DNA of 64,000 nt, from assembly GCA_965658745.1 (NCBI GenBank), contig CBFHTK010000001.1:434001-498000 (forward strand), in the 5' to 3' direction. The translations under genes were made by a program, and so were the position numbers. Shown here in pieces: positions 1-10,444 of this stretch (position 1 is its first letter; every line of letters begins with the position of its first letter). The DNA comes from JAHDFB01 sp965658745. Its GTDB lineage: Bacteria > Bacteroidota > Bacteroidia > Chitinophagales > Saprospiraceae. The notes beneath the pieces were generated by a model, which worked only from the letters and a program-made list of their open reading frames with translations, had not been told where the DNA came from and ran no database searches.

Positions 1-3000
1 ATATTAGGAGTAGTTGCGTCGGCTGGCAGTTCAAAAGAAACTGCTTCGTTGTACATGAATGAATATTCAACATTTCCATTGACCAAAACATTATAAGTAT
101 TGGCATCACTGCCATTAATTGATGAAATTTCGAGATTAAACACAATTGAATCATCAGTAGGATCAGAGCTTGTTCCATTGTCGTCACAAGTCTGAGTATA
201 TTGTATAATCTCAAGTAAGCAATTTGTACTACAAGGATTCAAAGGTCCAATTGAAGTATTATAGTTACACATAGTTAACAAGTCTACAACTTCAACAATT
301 AGGACACTGCCGTCCGCTGGAATTGTTATTGTCTCGTCCGAACCATATGCAAACACACCTTGAGAATTACCGCCCACAAAGAGTTCAAAACTTGGACTTG
401 AGTTACTTGATTCACTAAACGTAAAATTGAGTTCATAGAAATCGTCAGAAGCATCGGTGTCTGTGCCGTTATTTTGGCAAGTAGCAATTATAAAATTCTC
501 GGAAATCATTTGCCCTTCTTCTATCATTGCTGTATCTAAGACAAAACAACCAGTCAAATCGTCGACCACTGAAATGAAATAAGTACCAGGAGCTAGATCG
601 GAAATCAAAGGAGTGGCATAGTCGATATTATTAACTGTAATGCTGTATGATCCAGCAGGACTAATATCCAAACTAATAGAGCCGTCCAAACTATCTAGGC
701 AACTTACGTCAAAACTATTTGTAACTAAATTTGGGTTGTTAGAAATCATAAACTCAATCATCCCGATGCTCGAACAATCATTAATATTTGAAACCACTAC
801 CCAAAAAGTTTGAGACATCGCAAGAGTAATATCAAAAATTTCATTTTGCAAACTTTCCGCATCGCTCAGTGATCCAAAGTATCTGAATCCATTATTCGAA
901 TTACCATTTAGATCAGAATTGTAGTCAGAAAAATTTATTTCAATAGTGGCCCCATTATCAATACAAAATTCAATTTGAGCATCTGTTACTGAGGGACTTG
1001 CTACAATTGTTAGCTGAAAAGGGACTCTTTGCGTAGAAACACAACCTGGAAACTCAATACTTTCGGTCTCAAGATAGTAGGTAAAGACACCAGCTGTGTT
1101 TTCAGGTGAAGTATATGAAGCACTATTCAATAATAAGGCAGTATTTGCATCAACCTCATCGTACCAATTAATAATAGTTCCTTCCGGAGCTATTGCAGTT
1201 AATATCGCAGGTAGATCTCCTTGGCATATAGTTGTATCTGACACGATTGCAAGGGGAACTTGCGGGCAGTCGCAGTCTGGCGGCGTTATTACTACAAAGT
1301 CTGCACAGAATGTTTCTCCATCAAAGAAATTTATTACTACTTGTTCATCAATTGGAATATCTATTATTAATACAGTACCGTCACCTTGGTCAACTGCAGT
1401 CCCGCTACTAGGGAGAATCTCATAGCCATTTGCTTGTAGCTCAACAATATAGGTAGTGTTACCATTGTCGCAGTACACAGAGTCAATCTCAATTTCGGGC
1501 AATTGACTAAAATTCACATCCACTAAAGCTGTATCATTTGGACAAGAATTACCAGACTCTACTATATAAGCGAATGTGTATACTCCGGGTTGTTGTCCAC
1601 TAAATAGAACGCTCGAAGGGCTATCTAAATTAACTCCTGCTCCATCAAGATCCAACCAAGTACCACCAAAATCATAACTGCCACCTAACAAAGAGAACAA
1701 ATCGACAGTTATATTATCGCAAATGTTTGTCAAGCCGTCATTCCCTGCGAAAGGTGCTTCATCTACTGCAAGCGTAAAAACAGCCTCATCACTACAATTA
1801 AATTCGTTTGTTGCTACGATGGTGTACAAACTAGAAGCTCCAGGACTTACAATCAAATTTGAAAGCTCAGTTCCAGGAACTGCAGGAGTTCCAAAATAAT
1901 ACTCTAGATCTATACTAGTATTATTTTGATCGGTAACAATTATACTTGAAAGATCAAATTCGTCACCCAAACATATTGATACACTAAGTGGATCAATCGT
2001 AATTTCTGGAATAGGGCTCAGAGTTACATTTTGCACATGACTTTCAGTTGTATTTGTACATGGATCAATAAATTCCCAAGTGTTCGTATAAGTAATACCA
2101 TTCTGAGTTGTTGAAACTGGCGCATTTCCCGAAATTGCGCAAGGACTCGCTGATCCATTTGAATACATCAATGGTCCTGGATTTACAAAATCTTCACCAC
2201 ATGCTAGTGTAATATCTTCAGGGGGATTAATAAAAATGGGATCATTTGCAGGATCAACGGTGACATCTCGTTCATAAGAAATCATTCGTCCGCACATATC
2301 AGTATATTCCCATGTTTGTGTAATTAGACCTCCACAAAAATCAAATGTGCCAGAATTAGTAGCTACCGCAATTCCACTTATGTCGCATGCACCATTTTGA
2401 TTATTAGTATAATTAAGAATTGAAGGTAAAGCTCCGACGTCTTCGCAATTAACAGTAATATCTGATGGTAAATTCACAAACTGAGCTTCAGGCGTTGGAT
2501 TTACTGTAATATTTTGAACGGCTGTAATTTCAACTCCACAAGGATCAATAAATGTCCACTCGTAGTTGAAATTCCCTCCACACAAATCATAAGTCCCTAC
2601 CTGGGTGGCTAACGTTGAACCAGCAATACCACATGTTCCTGTCAAACCATTTGAGTATGAAAGGTTTGAAGGTGCAGGAACTCCAGCACATGAAACAGTA
2701 ATATCTGCTGGTGGTGTTGCAAAGGTAGGTGAAGGTGCTGGTGTCACAGTTATGATCTGCTGTGCATTAATAGTATTTCCACAACCGTCATTTGCTTGCC
2801 ATTCAATAATCAATTCGCCACCACAAGCATCGTAGCTACCTTGTGTCGAAGGATTTGCTGAACCATTTATCAAGCATGCATTCGAGCTCCCATTAGAGTA
2901 ATTCAATGAAGGGAAAGAAGAAGGAACAGCTTCACAACTAACGGTTATGTCAGCTGGAGGTGTGTCAAAAACTACACTTTCAATCGGGCTGATAGTAATT

Positions 3001-5357
3001 GTCCTACTGAGATTCAATACATTACCACATGCATCAGTATCATTCCACGTTTCAGTGACTACACCAGTACAAGGATCAAAAGGTGTCAAGGTACTTGTCA
3101 CACTTCCACTTAGATCACAAATCCCAGTCAATCCGTTTGAATAATTCAAAGTTGAAGGTGCAAGAGGCAACTGAGTACAATCAAGAGTAATGTCCACTGG
3201 AGTCATATCGAAAGTTGGAGCAGGCGCAGGATTTATTGTCACAGTTTGAGTATGGCTCAAACTCCGTCCGCACATATCTGTATAATCCCATTCGTATACA
3301 ATACTTCCTCCACATGGATCAGAGTTATCTGTTATTACAGGATCAATTGTCCCATCGATTGAGCAAGCTCCACTCTCCGAATTACTATAGCTTAATGCTC
3401 CAGGAGCACTTGGCACTGCATCACAATCAACAGTAATACTACTAGGTAGCGTTGACGTGAAAACTGCAGGCGCTGCTGGATCAACAGTTATAGTTTGACT
3501 AGCGTCAATTGTACGTCCACAAGCATCCGTGAAACTCCACTCCACTAGGATTGATCCACCACAGACATCATAGTTGGATGTAACTACTGGAGAAACAACA
3601 CCCATTATACTGCAAGCTCCAGATTCTCCGTTATCATAATCTAAGTCTGGGAAAGTAGTTGGAGCAGCCTCACAAGTAACTGTTGTACTGGCAGGAGGAT
3701 TAATGAATACAGCTTCCGGTACAGGATCAACTGTGATCACTTGAGTATGAGATAAACTATTGCCGCAGGCATCTGTATCTGCCCACGTATTTGTAATTGT
3801 TCCTCCGCACAGATCCGCAGTTCCAGAAGAAGTACCGATTATTGTTCCACTTAGTGCGCACTGCCCTACTCCAGTGTTCATATAATCTATATTTGGTACT
3901 GAAGTTGGGATAAGGTCACAAGTGATCGTCTCATCAGCGGGTGGATTAACTAAATCGCTAGGAGGCGTAGGGTTTATCGTAATTACTTGATCGTGCGTTG
4001 CCGAATTACCGCAACTATCAGTCACCGTCCAAGTTCTAGTAATTGATCCTCCATCGCACGCATCGGCAGTTCCGGACTCGGAACCAGCTATCGTCCCAGT
4101 ACCCATACAGTCATCGGTCCAAGCAAGATCCGCCAAAGGTACAAGTTCATCAAAGCAGTCTAATGTTACCGACGCTGGTGGGCTATCAAAGGTAGGAGGT
4201 ATGAAATCTTCAAAAGCAATTGGCAAAGCTTCAATATCACAACAATTATCATCACAAGGAAAATCTGTCGGAAAAGACATACCAATCGTCGGAACTGGAT
4301 TTCCAATCTTCACATTATAGCTAAATATTACAAATTCTTCACATATGTCACTTGTCCATGTTGTTGTGTTTCCTATTACCACATCTACTATTACTCCGGT
4401 CGCATCAGTAATGATTATGTATTGATCGTGATCCGTACCCATTTGTTCTCCAGATACAGTAATGTTGGCGATATCTCCTGGGCAATATGGAGATGCCGCA
4501 CTTATTGATCCAGCCTCTGAAGCATCACAGACCATTACCGTAATGCAAAATGGATCTGGAGGATTAGTCACAGGAATACAAGGATCATTCCCCACATCCA
4601 CACATAACTCGTATGTCCCTGCTGTATTCCAAGTAGTATTGATACTTGTAAGTTCGTCTCCATCTACGAGTGGAACTCCATCTAGGGTGTAATAGAACTG
4701 GACTGCACCATTTAAGTCTTCAGCGATGTAGGTATCTGTATTACCAACACAGGTGGTCAATGGCCCTGTCAACCCTGTAGTCCAAGGATCAATCGTTCCT
4801 GTTCCACAAGTACCTATAACGTCTAATGTGATATCGCACGCTGAACCTGCACAGCCATCAAGCATAAAGTAATACTGATCTCCGATCGTTAGACCTGAAA
4901 CAGAAAGTGTCTGCAACGTCGGATAGTTGCCAGCAGTTCCGCATGCACTTCCACCATCTGTTTCGCAAAAGAGTGGACCTCCAATGGGACAACCTGAAAA
5001 CAATGCAATTTGAACACCATATGAGAAGAAGGGGAAATTACCACCGGCTGAACAATTTGAAATCTGAATATCAATATCTAAGTCTGTACACCACGCAATA
5101 AAAGAGAACCAGTTCACATTATTTGGAACTCCATCATCCGGTAAACCAGGACATAGATCACTATTTGAATTATTGTACCCTCCCAAGTTATTGGTGGTAG
5201 ACATAGAAAACGTGAATCCGTCTAAAAGATCGGGCGTACAAAGAATTTGTGCTGTACTGCAAGTACAATCAACACCATTTGGCGGATTCGTGCACTGAGC
5301 TTGTAAATTCTTTACAGAAAAAAATAAAATGATTATAACAGCGACGTATTTGATCAT
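1..5357 (-). CDS. Giant secreted HYR-like repeat surface protein (partial, C-terminus outside window)
   Basis: The frame is open from an ATG at 5357 to the left edge, giving at least 1785 residues; the stop lies outside the window. The first ~21 residues (MIKYVAVIIILFF...LQAQC) form a signal peptide. Residues ~20-370 are rich in Cys, Gly and aromatic residues and read like the N-terminal ligand- or lectin-like modules of Bacteroidota surface proteins. Then come about nine repeats of ~81 residues, each with a DITVSC-like strand, a YSNG turn, a CGG motif and a DxCG motif, matching HYR-like (HYR_4C type) Ig folds. The part nearest the edge holds further Ig/PKD-like modules with NGTDTDASDD-like acidic turns. 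A T9SS or gliding-type C-terminal domain is expected but not visible. Likely an exported adhesin or matrix protein. It is divergent from glgA with 171 bases between them. Confidence 0.85.
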   Translation of the reverse strand, partial: MIKYVAVIIILFFSVKNLQAQCTNPPNGVDCTCSTAQILCTPDLLDGFTFSMSTTNNLGGYNNSNSDLCPGLPDDGVPNNVNWFSFIAWCTDLDIDIQISNCSAGGNFPFFSYGVQIALFSGCPIGGPLFCETDGGSACGTAGNYPTLQTLSVSGLTIGDQYYFMLDGCAGSACDITLDVIGTCGTGTIDPWTTGLTGPLTTCVGNTDTYIAEDLNGAVQFYYTLDGVPLVDGDELTSINTTWNTAGTYELCVDVGNDPCIPVTNPPDPFCITVMVCDASEAGSISAASPYCPGDIANITVSGEQMGTDHDQYIIITDATGVIVDVVIGNTTTWTSDICEEFVIFSYNVKIGNPVPTIGMSFPTDFPCDDNCCDIEALPIAFEDFIPPTFDSPPASVTLDCFDELVPLADLAWTDDCMGTGTIAGSESGTADACDGGSITRTWTVTDSCGNSATHDQVITINPTPPSDLVNPPADETITCDLIPTSVPNIDYMNTGVGQCALSGTIIGTSSGTADLCGGTITNTWADTDACGNSLSHTQVITVDPVPEAVFINPPASTTVTCEAAPTTFPDLDYDNGESGACSIMGVVSPVVTSNYDVCGGSILVEWSFTDACGRTIDASQTITVDPAAPAVFTSTLPSSITVDCDAVPSAPGALSYSNSESGACSIDGTIDPVITDNSDPCGGSIVYEWDYTDMCGRSLSHTQTVTINPAPAPTFDMTPVDITLDCTQLPLAPSTLNYSNGLTGICDLSGSVTSTLTPFDPCTGVVTETWNDTDACGNVLNLSRTITISPIESVVFDTPPADITVSCEAVPSSFPSLNYSNGSSNACLINGSANPSTQGSYDACGGELIIEWQANDGCGNTINAQQIITVTPAPSPTFATPPADITVSCAGVPAPSNLSYSNGLTGTCGIAGSTLATQVGTYDLCGGNFNYEWTFIDPCGVEITAVQNITVNPTPEAQFVNLPSDITVNCEDVGALPSILNYTNNQNGACDISGIAVATNSGTFDFCGGLITQTWEYTDMCGRMISYERDVTVDPANDPIFINPPEDITLACGEDFVNPGPLMYSNGSASPCAISGNAPVSTTQNGITYTNTWEFIDPCTNTTESHVQNVTLSPIPEITIDPLSVSICLGDEFDLSSIIVTDQNNTSIDLEYYFGTPAVPGTELSNLIVSPGASSLYTIVATNEFNCSDEAVFTLAVDEAPFAGNDGLTNICDNITVDLFSLLGGSYDFGGTWLDLDGAGVNLDSPSSVLFSGQQPGVYTFAYIVESGNSCPNDTALVDVNFSQLPEIEIDSVYCDNGNTTYIVELQANGYEILPSSGTAVDQGDGTVLIIDIPIDEQVVINFFDGETFCADFVVITPPDCDCPQVPLAIVSDTTICQGDLPAILTAIAPEGTIINWYDEVDANTALLLNSASYTSPENTAGVFTYYLETESIEFPGCVSTQRVPFQLTIVASPSVTDAQIEFCIDNGATIEINFSDYNSDLNGNSNNGFRYFGSLSDAESLQNEIFDITLAMSQTFWVVVSNINDCSSIGMIEFMISNNPNLVTNSFDVSCLDSLDGSISLDISPAGSYSITVNNIDYATPLISDLAPGTYFISVVDDLTGCFVLDTAMIEEGQMISENFIIATCQNNGTDTDASDDFYELNFTFSESSNSSPSFELFVGGNSQGVFAYGSDETITIPADGSVLIVEVVDLLTMCNYNTSIGPLNPCSTNCLLEIIQYTQTCDDNGTSSDPTDDSIVFNLEISSINGSDANTYNVLVNGNVEYSFMYNEAVSFELPADATTPN
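1990..4240 (-). repeat. Tandem array of about nine HYR-like domain repeats
   Basis: Within the giant protein the codons for the conserved DITV(S/T)C-like strand recur near 4165, 3925, 3683, 3432, 3187, 2946, 2697, 2453 and 2210. The period is 240-251 bases (about 81 residues). Each unit also carries a CGG-x-W core and a DxCG-R/N turn, so each probably holds disulfide-bonding cysteines. The units have diverged in DNA sequence but kept their length. This indicates old duplication under selection rather than recent slippage. Confidence 0.8.
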
Positions 5358-5480
5358 CGAAAAGTGAGCTTAGTTTTTTATTAGTAGTATCGCACTTTGA
5401 CCAGAATAATGGGAGAAGCCAGTCAACTCAGTAAATCTAAAAATTATTTAGCCTTGAAGGGCACAATATTGACATTTAGT

Positions 5481-5511
5481 TTTGCTAGAACGCTGTGTTT
5501 CATTATTTTTC
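5481..5511 (+). promoter_or_regulatory. Candidate Bacteroidota-type promoter of glgA-glgC
   Basis: TTTG at 5481-5484 is followed by a 19-base spacer and TATTTTTC at 5504-5511. This matches the phylum's -33 TTTG / -7 TAnnTTTG consensus except for the last base. Transcription would start near 5518, about 11 bases before the glgA ATG. Assigned by motif only. Confidence 0.45.
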
Positions 5512-5528
5512 GGCTGTAAACTTACTCT

Positions 5529-6992
5529 ATGTCGTCATGCTTCCGTATTGATTTTTTGAGTGTTGAATGTTATCCAGCGGCAAAAGTCGGAGGTCTAGCA
5601 GATGTTGTAGGTGCACTTCCCAAGTACATAAATCAGCATAAAGATCATATTTGCCAGGTTATTATGCCCTTCTATGGAATCGAATGGTTTAATAAAGCTG
5701 AATTTGAATCGATACACAAAGGAGCAATCTTAACTAGTGGTGAGAAAGAACTAGGGCTAAAGGAGAAGAAATATTCTGTTAAACGACTTCTCAATCCTGA
5801 TCTCGGTTTCACACTTGTAGCTATAGACATTCCGGGCCTATTTGATAGAAATGGAATTTATGCAGAAAACAATGTATTTTTCGAAGATGAACCAGAAAGG
5901 AATCTCGCTTTCCAAAGAGCATATCTTGATTGGATAGTGAAAACTGATCATCCTGATATTATTCATTGTCATGATCATCATGTTGGCTTGATTCCGTACA
6001 TGATAAAATTCTGCGATGTCTTTCAGGCTCTAGCTACCATACCAACCGTGTTTACAATCCATAATGGTCAATATCACGGTGCATTTTCGTGGGATCTTCA
6101 ATACCTTATTCCCGATTCAAAAGATGAACGTAAAGGACTATTAGACTGGAATTCAAGTATAAATTCGCTGAGTTCAGCCATCAGATGTGCGTGGAGCATA
6201 AATACAGTGTCCCCTCAATACATGATTGAACTGCAAGAGAAACCTAGCTATTTTGATAATCTGTACAAGGCTGAAAAGGAAAAATCAAGCGGAATCCTGA
6301 ATGGAATTGACCATGAAATTTGGGATCCCAAAACTGACAAATATCTAGATGTCCATCTCAAAAGATCTCTTTCGGTTTTTAAGAAAAATCACAAGGTTTC
6401 ACTATGTAATCGTTTTGGGCTTGACCCAAAAAAACCTTTACTTAGTTTCATCGGAAGGTTTGCTCATGAAAAAGGAGTAGATATTTTAGTAAATTATTTA
6501 AGATCAGATATTAACAAAGAGGCTCAATTTCTAATTCTCGGAACTGGTGACAAAGATTTAGAGAAACAACTCAATATCCTTTCAAACAATAATGAGTCTC
6601 ATGTCCATGCGGAACTAAAATATGATGAAAAACTAGCGCATGAAATATATGCAGGCTCAGATTTCCTTTTGATGCCTTCGCGAGTTGAGCCTTGCGGACT
6701 CAATCAAATGTATGCTATGCGATACGGTACAATTCCCATTGTAAATGCAGTTGGTGGACTTGTAGACAGTATCACTTCAATTCCTAATGCTCACGCAACT
6801 GGAATCAAACTAGAGGGTCTTAATAAAATAAATCTCAAAAAAGCGATCAATTCTGCAGTTAATATTTTTAATCAAAAATCACAATTCACAAAAATTCAAA
6901 ATAACGCATTTCAACAAGACTTCAGTTGGGAAGCAAGTTCCAAAAACTATTTAAAACTATACCATGAGCTCAAGAAATTCGATAACAAATAG
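5529..6992 (+). CDS. glgA: Glycogen (starch) synthase, GT5 family
   Basis: 487 residues, the normal length for bacterial glycogen synthase, which transfers glucose from ADP-glucose to the non-reducing end of an alpha-1,4-glucan in the cytoplasm. The N-terminal catalytic domain (~1-250) starts with the nucleotide-sugar loop KVGGLADV at residues 19-26 (family norm KTGGLADV) and contains HCHDHH and FTIHN segments. The C-terminal GT-B half has FIGRFAHEKGVD and the donor-site signature SRVEPCGLNQMYAMRYG followed by VNAVGGL. The ATG at 5529 places the K-V-G-G loop at the usual distance from the N-terminus. It overlaps glgC by 29 bases in another frame, so the two are almost certainly co-transcribed. 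No branching enzyme is seen here. Confidence 0.95.
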   Translation: MSSCFRIDFLSVECYPAAKVGGLADVVGALPKYINQHKDHICQVIMPFYGIEWFNKAEFESIHKGAILTSGEKELGLKEKKYSVKRLLNPDLGFTLVAIDIPGLFDRNGIYAENNVFFEDEPERNLAFQRAYLDWIVKTDHPDIIHCHDHHVGLIPYMIKFCDVFQALATIPTVFTIHNGQYHGAFSWDLQYLIPDSKDERKGLLDWNSSINSLSSAIRCAWSINTVSPQYMIELQEKPSYFDNLYKAEKEKSSGILNGIDHEIWDPKTDKYLDVHLKRSLSVFKKNHKVSLCNRFGLDPKKPLLSFIGRFAHEKGVDILVNYLRSDINKEAQFLILGTGDKDLEKQLNILSNNNESHVHAELKYDEKLAHEIYAGSDFLLMPSRVEPCGLNQMYAMRYGTIPIVNAVGGLVDSITSIPNAHATGIKLEGLNKINLKKAINSAVNIFNQKSQFTKIQNNAFQQDFSWEASSKNYLKLYHELKKFDNK

Positions 6993-8253
6993 ATGCATTA
7001 GTATTATTCTCGGTGGTGGCGTCGGTTCTCGACTATATCCTTTAACAAAAGAAAGATCTAAACCCGCGGTTCCAATCGGAGGAAAGTACCGTCTTATTGA
7101 TATTCCAATTAGTAATTGTCTTAATTCAGGAATAAAGAGAATGTACGTATTGACTCAATACAATTCTGCTTCCTTGAATCAACATATCAAAAACACTTTC
7201 AGATTCGACCACTTTTCGGATGCATTTGTCGAGGTTCTTGCCGCAGAGCAGACAAAGCACAATATGGAATGGTTTCAAGGTACCGCAGATGCCGTAAGAC
7301 AATCGTTAAGAAATGTTACTCAAAATGACTTCGATCATCTAATGATTCTCTCAGGAGACCAATTATATCATATGGATCTAGAGCGTTTTCTGATCGAACA
7401 TGAGGAGTCGGGAGCAGATGTTACGATAGCCACCATCCCAGTTGTAGCTGCCGATGCAACATCTTTTGGCATTATGAAAGTTGCAGCAAATAAAGAGATT
7501 AGCAGTTTTGTCGAAAAGCCTGACATGGAAGAACTGCCGAATTGGAAGTCTGAAGTTGAACAGAAGTACAAGGACAAAGGCAAAGATTACCTTGCATCCA
7601 TGGGAATCTATATCTTTAAAAAGGGTGTACTTTCAGATATGCTCAAGCGTTACGACGATAAGGATGACTTTGGAAAAGAAATCATTCCACTATTTCTTAA
7701 GGAAGGCAAAAAGACTTGCTCATTCTTGTATGATGGATATTGGGAAGATATCGGAGATATAGGGTCTTTCTACGATTCTAATATCGCCTTGACAGAACCT
7801 CTACCTGACTTCAATCTTTTTGATCCACACAATGTAATATTCACTAGACCAAGATTATTATCACCTTCTAAAATATGGGACACTCATATTAAGTCATCCA
7901 TCATTGCAGAAGGTTCAATCCTTAATGCAGATTTAATTGAGAAATCTGTTGTTGGGATTCGTGCACGTATAGGTGATGGTACTGAGATCAAGTTAAGCTA
8001 TGTAATGGGGAACGATTATTATGAAAATCTTGATCAAATCAACAGTTCAGACAATCCGATGGGAATCGGAGATAATTGTTATATCGAACGGGCAATTATT
8101 GACAAGCATGTTCACATAGGAAACAACGTTAGAATCGTAGGTCATCCGGATTTAGAAGAGGTTCAGACAGAAGCCTACTCGATACGTAAAGGAATCGTCG
8201 TTGTGAATAAAGGAGCTGTTATTCCAGCTAATACTACTATTGGAATGGAATAA
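6964..8253 (+). CDS. glgC: Glucose-1-phosphate adenylyltransferase (ADP-glucose pyrophosphorylase)
   Basis: 429 residues, as expected for GlgC, which makes ADP-glucose from ATP and glucose-1-phosphate, the regulated step of glycogen synthesis. The N-terminal nucleotidyltransferase domain has the pyrophosphorylase signature GGGVGSRLYPLTKERSKPA at ~17-35, then YRLIDIPISN and the sugar-site segments FQGTADAVRQ and VEKP. The C-terminal ~130 residues are hexapeptide-like (left-handed beta helix) with repeats such as IGDNCYIERAII. The start lies inside glgA and the 29-base overlap suggests translational coupling. The stop lies 3 bases from the convergent stop of the M24 peptidase gene. Confidence 0.95.
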   Translation: MSSRNSITNRCISIILGGGVGSRLYPLTKERSKPAVPIGGKYRLIDIPISNCLNSGIKRMYVLTQYNSASLNQHIKNTFRFDHFSDAFVEVLAAEQTKHNMEWFQGTADAVRQSLRNVTQNDFDHLMILSGDQLYHMDLERFLIEHEESGADVTIATIPVVAADATSFGIMKVAANKEISSFVEKPDMEELPNWKSEVEQKYKDKGKDYLASMGIYIFKKGVLSDMLKRYDDKDDFGKEIIPLFLKEGKKTCSFLYDGYWEDIGDIGSFYDSNIALTEPLPDFNLFDPHNVIFTRPRLLSPSKIWDTHIKSSIIAEGSILNADLIEKSVVGIRARIGDGTEIKLSYVMGNDYYENLDQINSSDNPMGIGDNCYIERAIIDKHVHIGNNVRIVGHPDLEEVQTEAYSIRKGIVVVNKGAVIPANTTIGME

Positions 8254-8256
8254 AGA

Positions 8257-9606
8257 TCAAGGCTGACGAGGAATTGTAAGAATTGAAGTTTGTCTGCCAT
8301 CTAAATAGAAGAAAGACTCTCCGTCGAAGACTCCGTCTTCTTCAAGCATTATTCTTATGATCTTGTTCCATTCAGGTATTTCAACAGCGGCGTTTAACTC
8401 GATTGAATAAGCCGTATTTGGAAAAAGTGGATAATCACCTTTTCCTTTCACTCCTTGCTGTTGATCCCAAAGACCAATCGTAGGGCCAGCAGCATGACCA
8501 TGAACACCAATAGGGTGCGTATAGATTGTGGCGATAATACCTTCTTCTTTGGCTTGATCCAAGGTAGCCTTTAGTATTTCGTTACCAGTTCTGCCAGTTT
8601 TAAAGTTTCCAGTTAGGATATCTTGTAATCGATTACCTAGTATAAATGCATCTTTTAGATATTGAGGCACCTCAGTTTCGCCTTCTTTTAGAACGTAGAA
8701 ATGCTGCTGTTGATCAGAATTTAGCCGAAGATAACTTACTCCAAAATCCACATGAAGCAGATCGCCCTCGATGATTACTTGACCAGATGGGCGATTAGAA
8801 AAACTTCGTAAATGATCCAAAGACTCAGGATCTTTTCGTTGTAATGAAACGGTTGGATGAAACCAAGTGTCCAATCCTGCCTCAATTACCCGTTGCCTTA
8901 AATACCAAACCACATCCTCTGTCGTCGTTTCACCTGGAGTTATTGCTTTCTCGCTCAAGCCTTCTTGCAAAATAGCGTGACCTATTTCGCACACTTCGCG
9001 ATGCCATTCAATTTCTTGTTCGGTCCTAGTCTCCAACCATGCTATAGCTAAATTCTCTGCAGATACTACCCTATCGTGGTAAGTCTCAGGTAGGTTATTC
9101 ATAAACTGGGTGTATTCCGTATACACAAGACCATCAGCTAGACCGAAATCTCCACTTAAATTCAAACCTATCGTAGATGGATTCTTCTTCTCAATAATAG
9201 ACATTAAAGCATCCCACTGCTCAGGATAGACATCTAGATTCCACTCTCCTTTCATCAATTTTCCAACATCGTATCGGGCAATAGCTATCTTCTCGATGTC
9301 TTTTGATCCAGGGATTTTATTAAAAACCAAAATTGTCCTCCTTCTAGCTGACAACCACGTCGAAGGCAGCATCGTCTTTAATACTGGATCTTCATTATAC
9401 TCTCTACTAATAACGATCCACATATCAATTTGCTCTCTCTCCATTAGGATAGGCATTAGTGAATCAAAACGATACTCCAATATTTCATCAATGATTTGTG
9501 ATTGTGCTCTCACTGGAAGAACGTTCTCATTTATGGACTCTTGTCCAAAAGTCATTATTGAAAAACCAAAACAGAGCATAAAAGACAAAAGCAGTCTAGT
9601 TATCAT
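8257..9606 (-). CDS. Secreted M24-family Xaa-Pro-type peptidase
   Basis: 449 residues with an N-terminal signal peptide ending around FGQES. The N-terminal half is a creatinase/prolidase-like domain and the C-terminal half (~190-449) is the pita-bread M24 fold. The dinuclear metal ligands expected for M24 enzymes can be followed: D in LLHVDFG, D in RLNSDQQQH, H in THPIGVHGHAAGP, E in YSIELNAAV and E in IMLEEDGVF. Probably cleaves peptides N-terminal to proline in the periplasm or at the cell surface. Its 3' end converges on glgC with only 3 bases between the stops. The exact substrate cannot be read from the sequence. Confidence 0.85.
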   Translation of the reverse strand: MITRLLLSFMLCFGFSIMTFGQESINENVLPVRAQSQIIDEILEYRFDSLMPILMEREQIDMWIVISREYNEDPVLKTMLPSTWLSARRRTILVFNKIPGSKDIEKIAIARYDVGKLMKGEWNLDVYPEQWDALMSIIEKKNPSTIGLNLSGDFGLADGLVYTEYTQFMNNLPETYHDRVVSAENLAIAWLETRTEQEIEWHREVCEIGHAILQEGLSEKAITPGETTTEDVVWYLRQRVIEAGLDTWFHPTVSLQRKDPESLDHLRSFSNRPSGQVIIEGDLLHVDFGVSYLRLNSDQQQHFYVLKEGETEVPQYLKDAFILGNRLQDILTGNFKTGRTGNEILKATLDQAKEEGIIATIYTHPIGVHGHAAGPTIGLWDQQQGVKGKGDYPLFPNTAYSIELNAAVEIPEWNKIIRIMLEEDGVFDGESFFYLDGRQTSILTIPRQP

Positions 9607-9704
9607 AAGGCGTAGATTTCCGTGATCGAAATAAATATAATGGAGATTTATATAAGAATTGCACCTTCGTGATTATTTATTATTGTGATCCTACTAAAGA
9701 TGAG

Positions 9705-10325
9705 CTATTTCTGCTTCTTAAGCACATTTCTAAAAGTCAAATTAATGCGATCGGTATCAATCTTCTTACTTTTTGCTATCTGATGTAGCCAAAAATGCTG
9801 TGTTTTCCCTTTCATGATAAGTAGGCTGCCATGCTCCAAAAGAATCTTCATTTTTTGTTTTTTGTGCACTCTATGTTTCATCTGAAAAACACGCTCAGTT
9901 CCTAAGGTTATTGAAGCTATTATGGGATTCACGCCCAGTTCCTTTTCATTATCAGCATGCCATCCATTACTATCTTGACCATCTCTGTACCAATTAGCCA
10001 AAACTGAATTAAAACTGAAGCCTGTCTTTGCTTCGATACTAGCCTTAATCTCAAGAAGTCGGTCGTGCCAAGCATTCAATGGCAAATCGATTCCTGAATA
10101 CTTATAATGTGCTCCTGCATCACCATACCAAGCTTGAAGTCGAGGAATCCTGTAGGTTTTACCAAACATCTTGATATCGTCTTCTCGCCACTGCAGCTCA
10201 GTCCTTAATATTTGTAGAAGTCTTTTAGCTTCATCTTGACCAATGAAGTCTCGATAATAGTCAATCTTGCCGTCAGGAATATCAATTTCTAAAGGATAAT
10301 CTGACTCAAGAGAAAGTCTTTGCAT
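9705..10325 (-). CDS. AlkB-like 2-oxoglutarate/Fe(II) dioxygenase (alkylated nucleic acid repair)
   Basis: 206 residues from the ATG at 10325; TTG or GTG codons just upstream are less likely starts. The fold matches the ALKBH2/3-type branch of AlkB, which removes methyl groups from bases such as 1-methyladenine and 3-methylcytosine. Iron ligands are H123 and D125 in GWHADNE and H181 in FWLHQIAKS. The 2-oxoglutarate-binding arginines lie in RINLTFRN (R193, R199). The substrate-lid motif RLQAWYGD is at ~62-69. It has its own spacing from the PUL upstream (160 bases) and is probably not functionally tied to it. Confidence 0.9.
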   Translation of the reverse strand: MQRLSLESDYPLEIDIPDGKIDYYRDFIGQDEAKRLLQILRTELQWREDDIKMFGKTYRIPRLQAWYGDAGAHYKYSGIDLPLNAWHDRLLEIKASIEAKTGFSFNSVLANWYRDGQDSNGWHADNEKELGVNPIIASITLGTERVFQMKHRVHKKQKMKILLEHGSLLIMKGKTQHFWLHQIAKSKKIDTDRINLTFRNVLKKQK

Positions 10326-10444
10326 CACCAACTAAAATTTTCAATCTAAACAAAAGTAAATCACTCTAGTTCAATTCGAGCTAAAACATGAACATAGTAG
10401 AATCAACGTGATAGACTTATCTCTCGTTACAAAGAATTGGCTCA

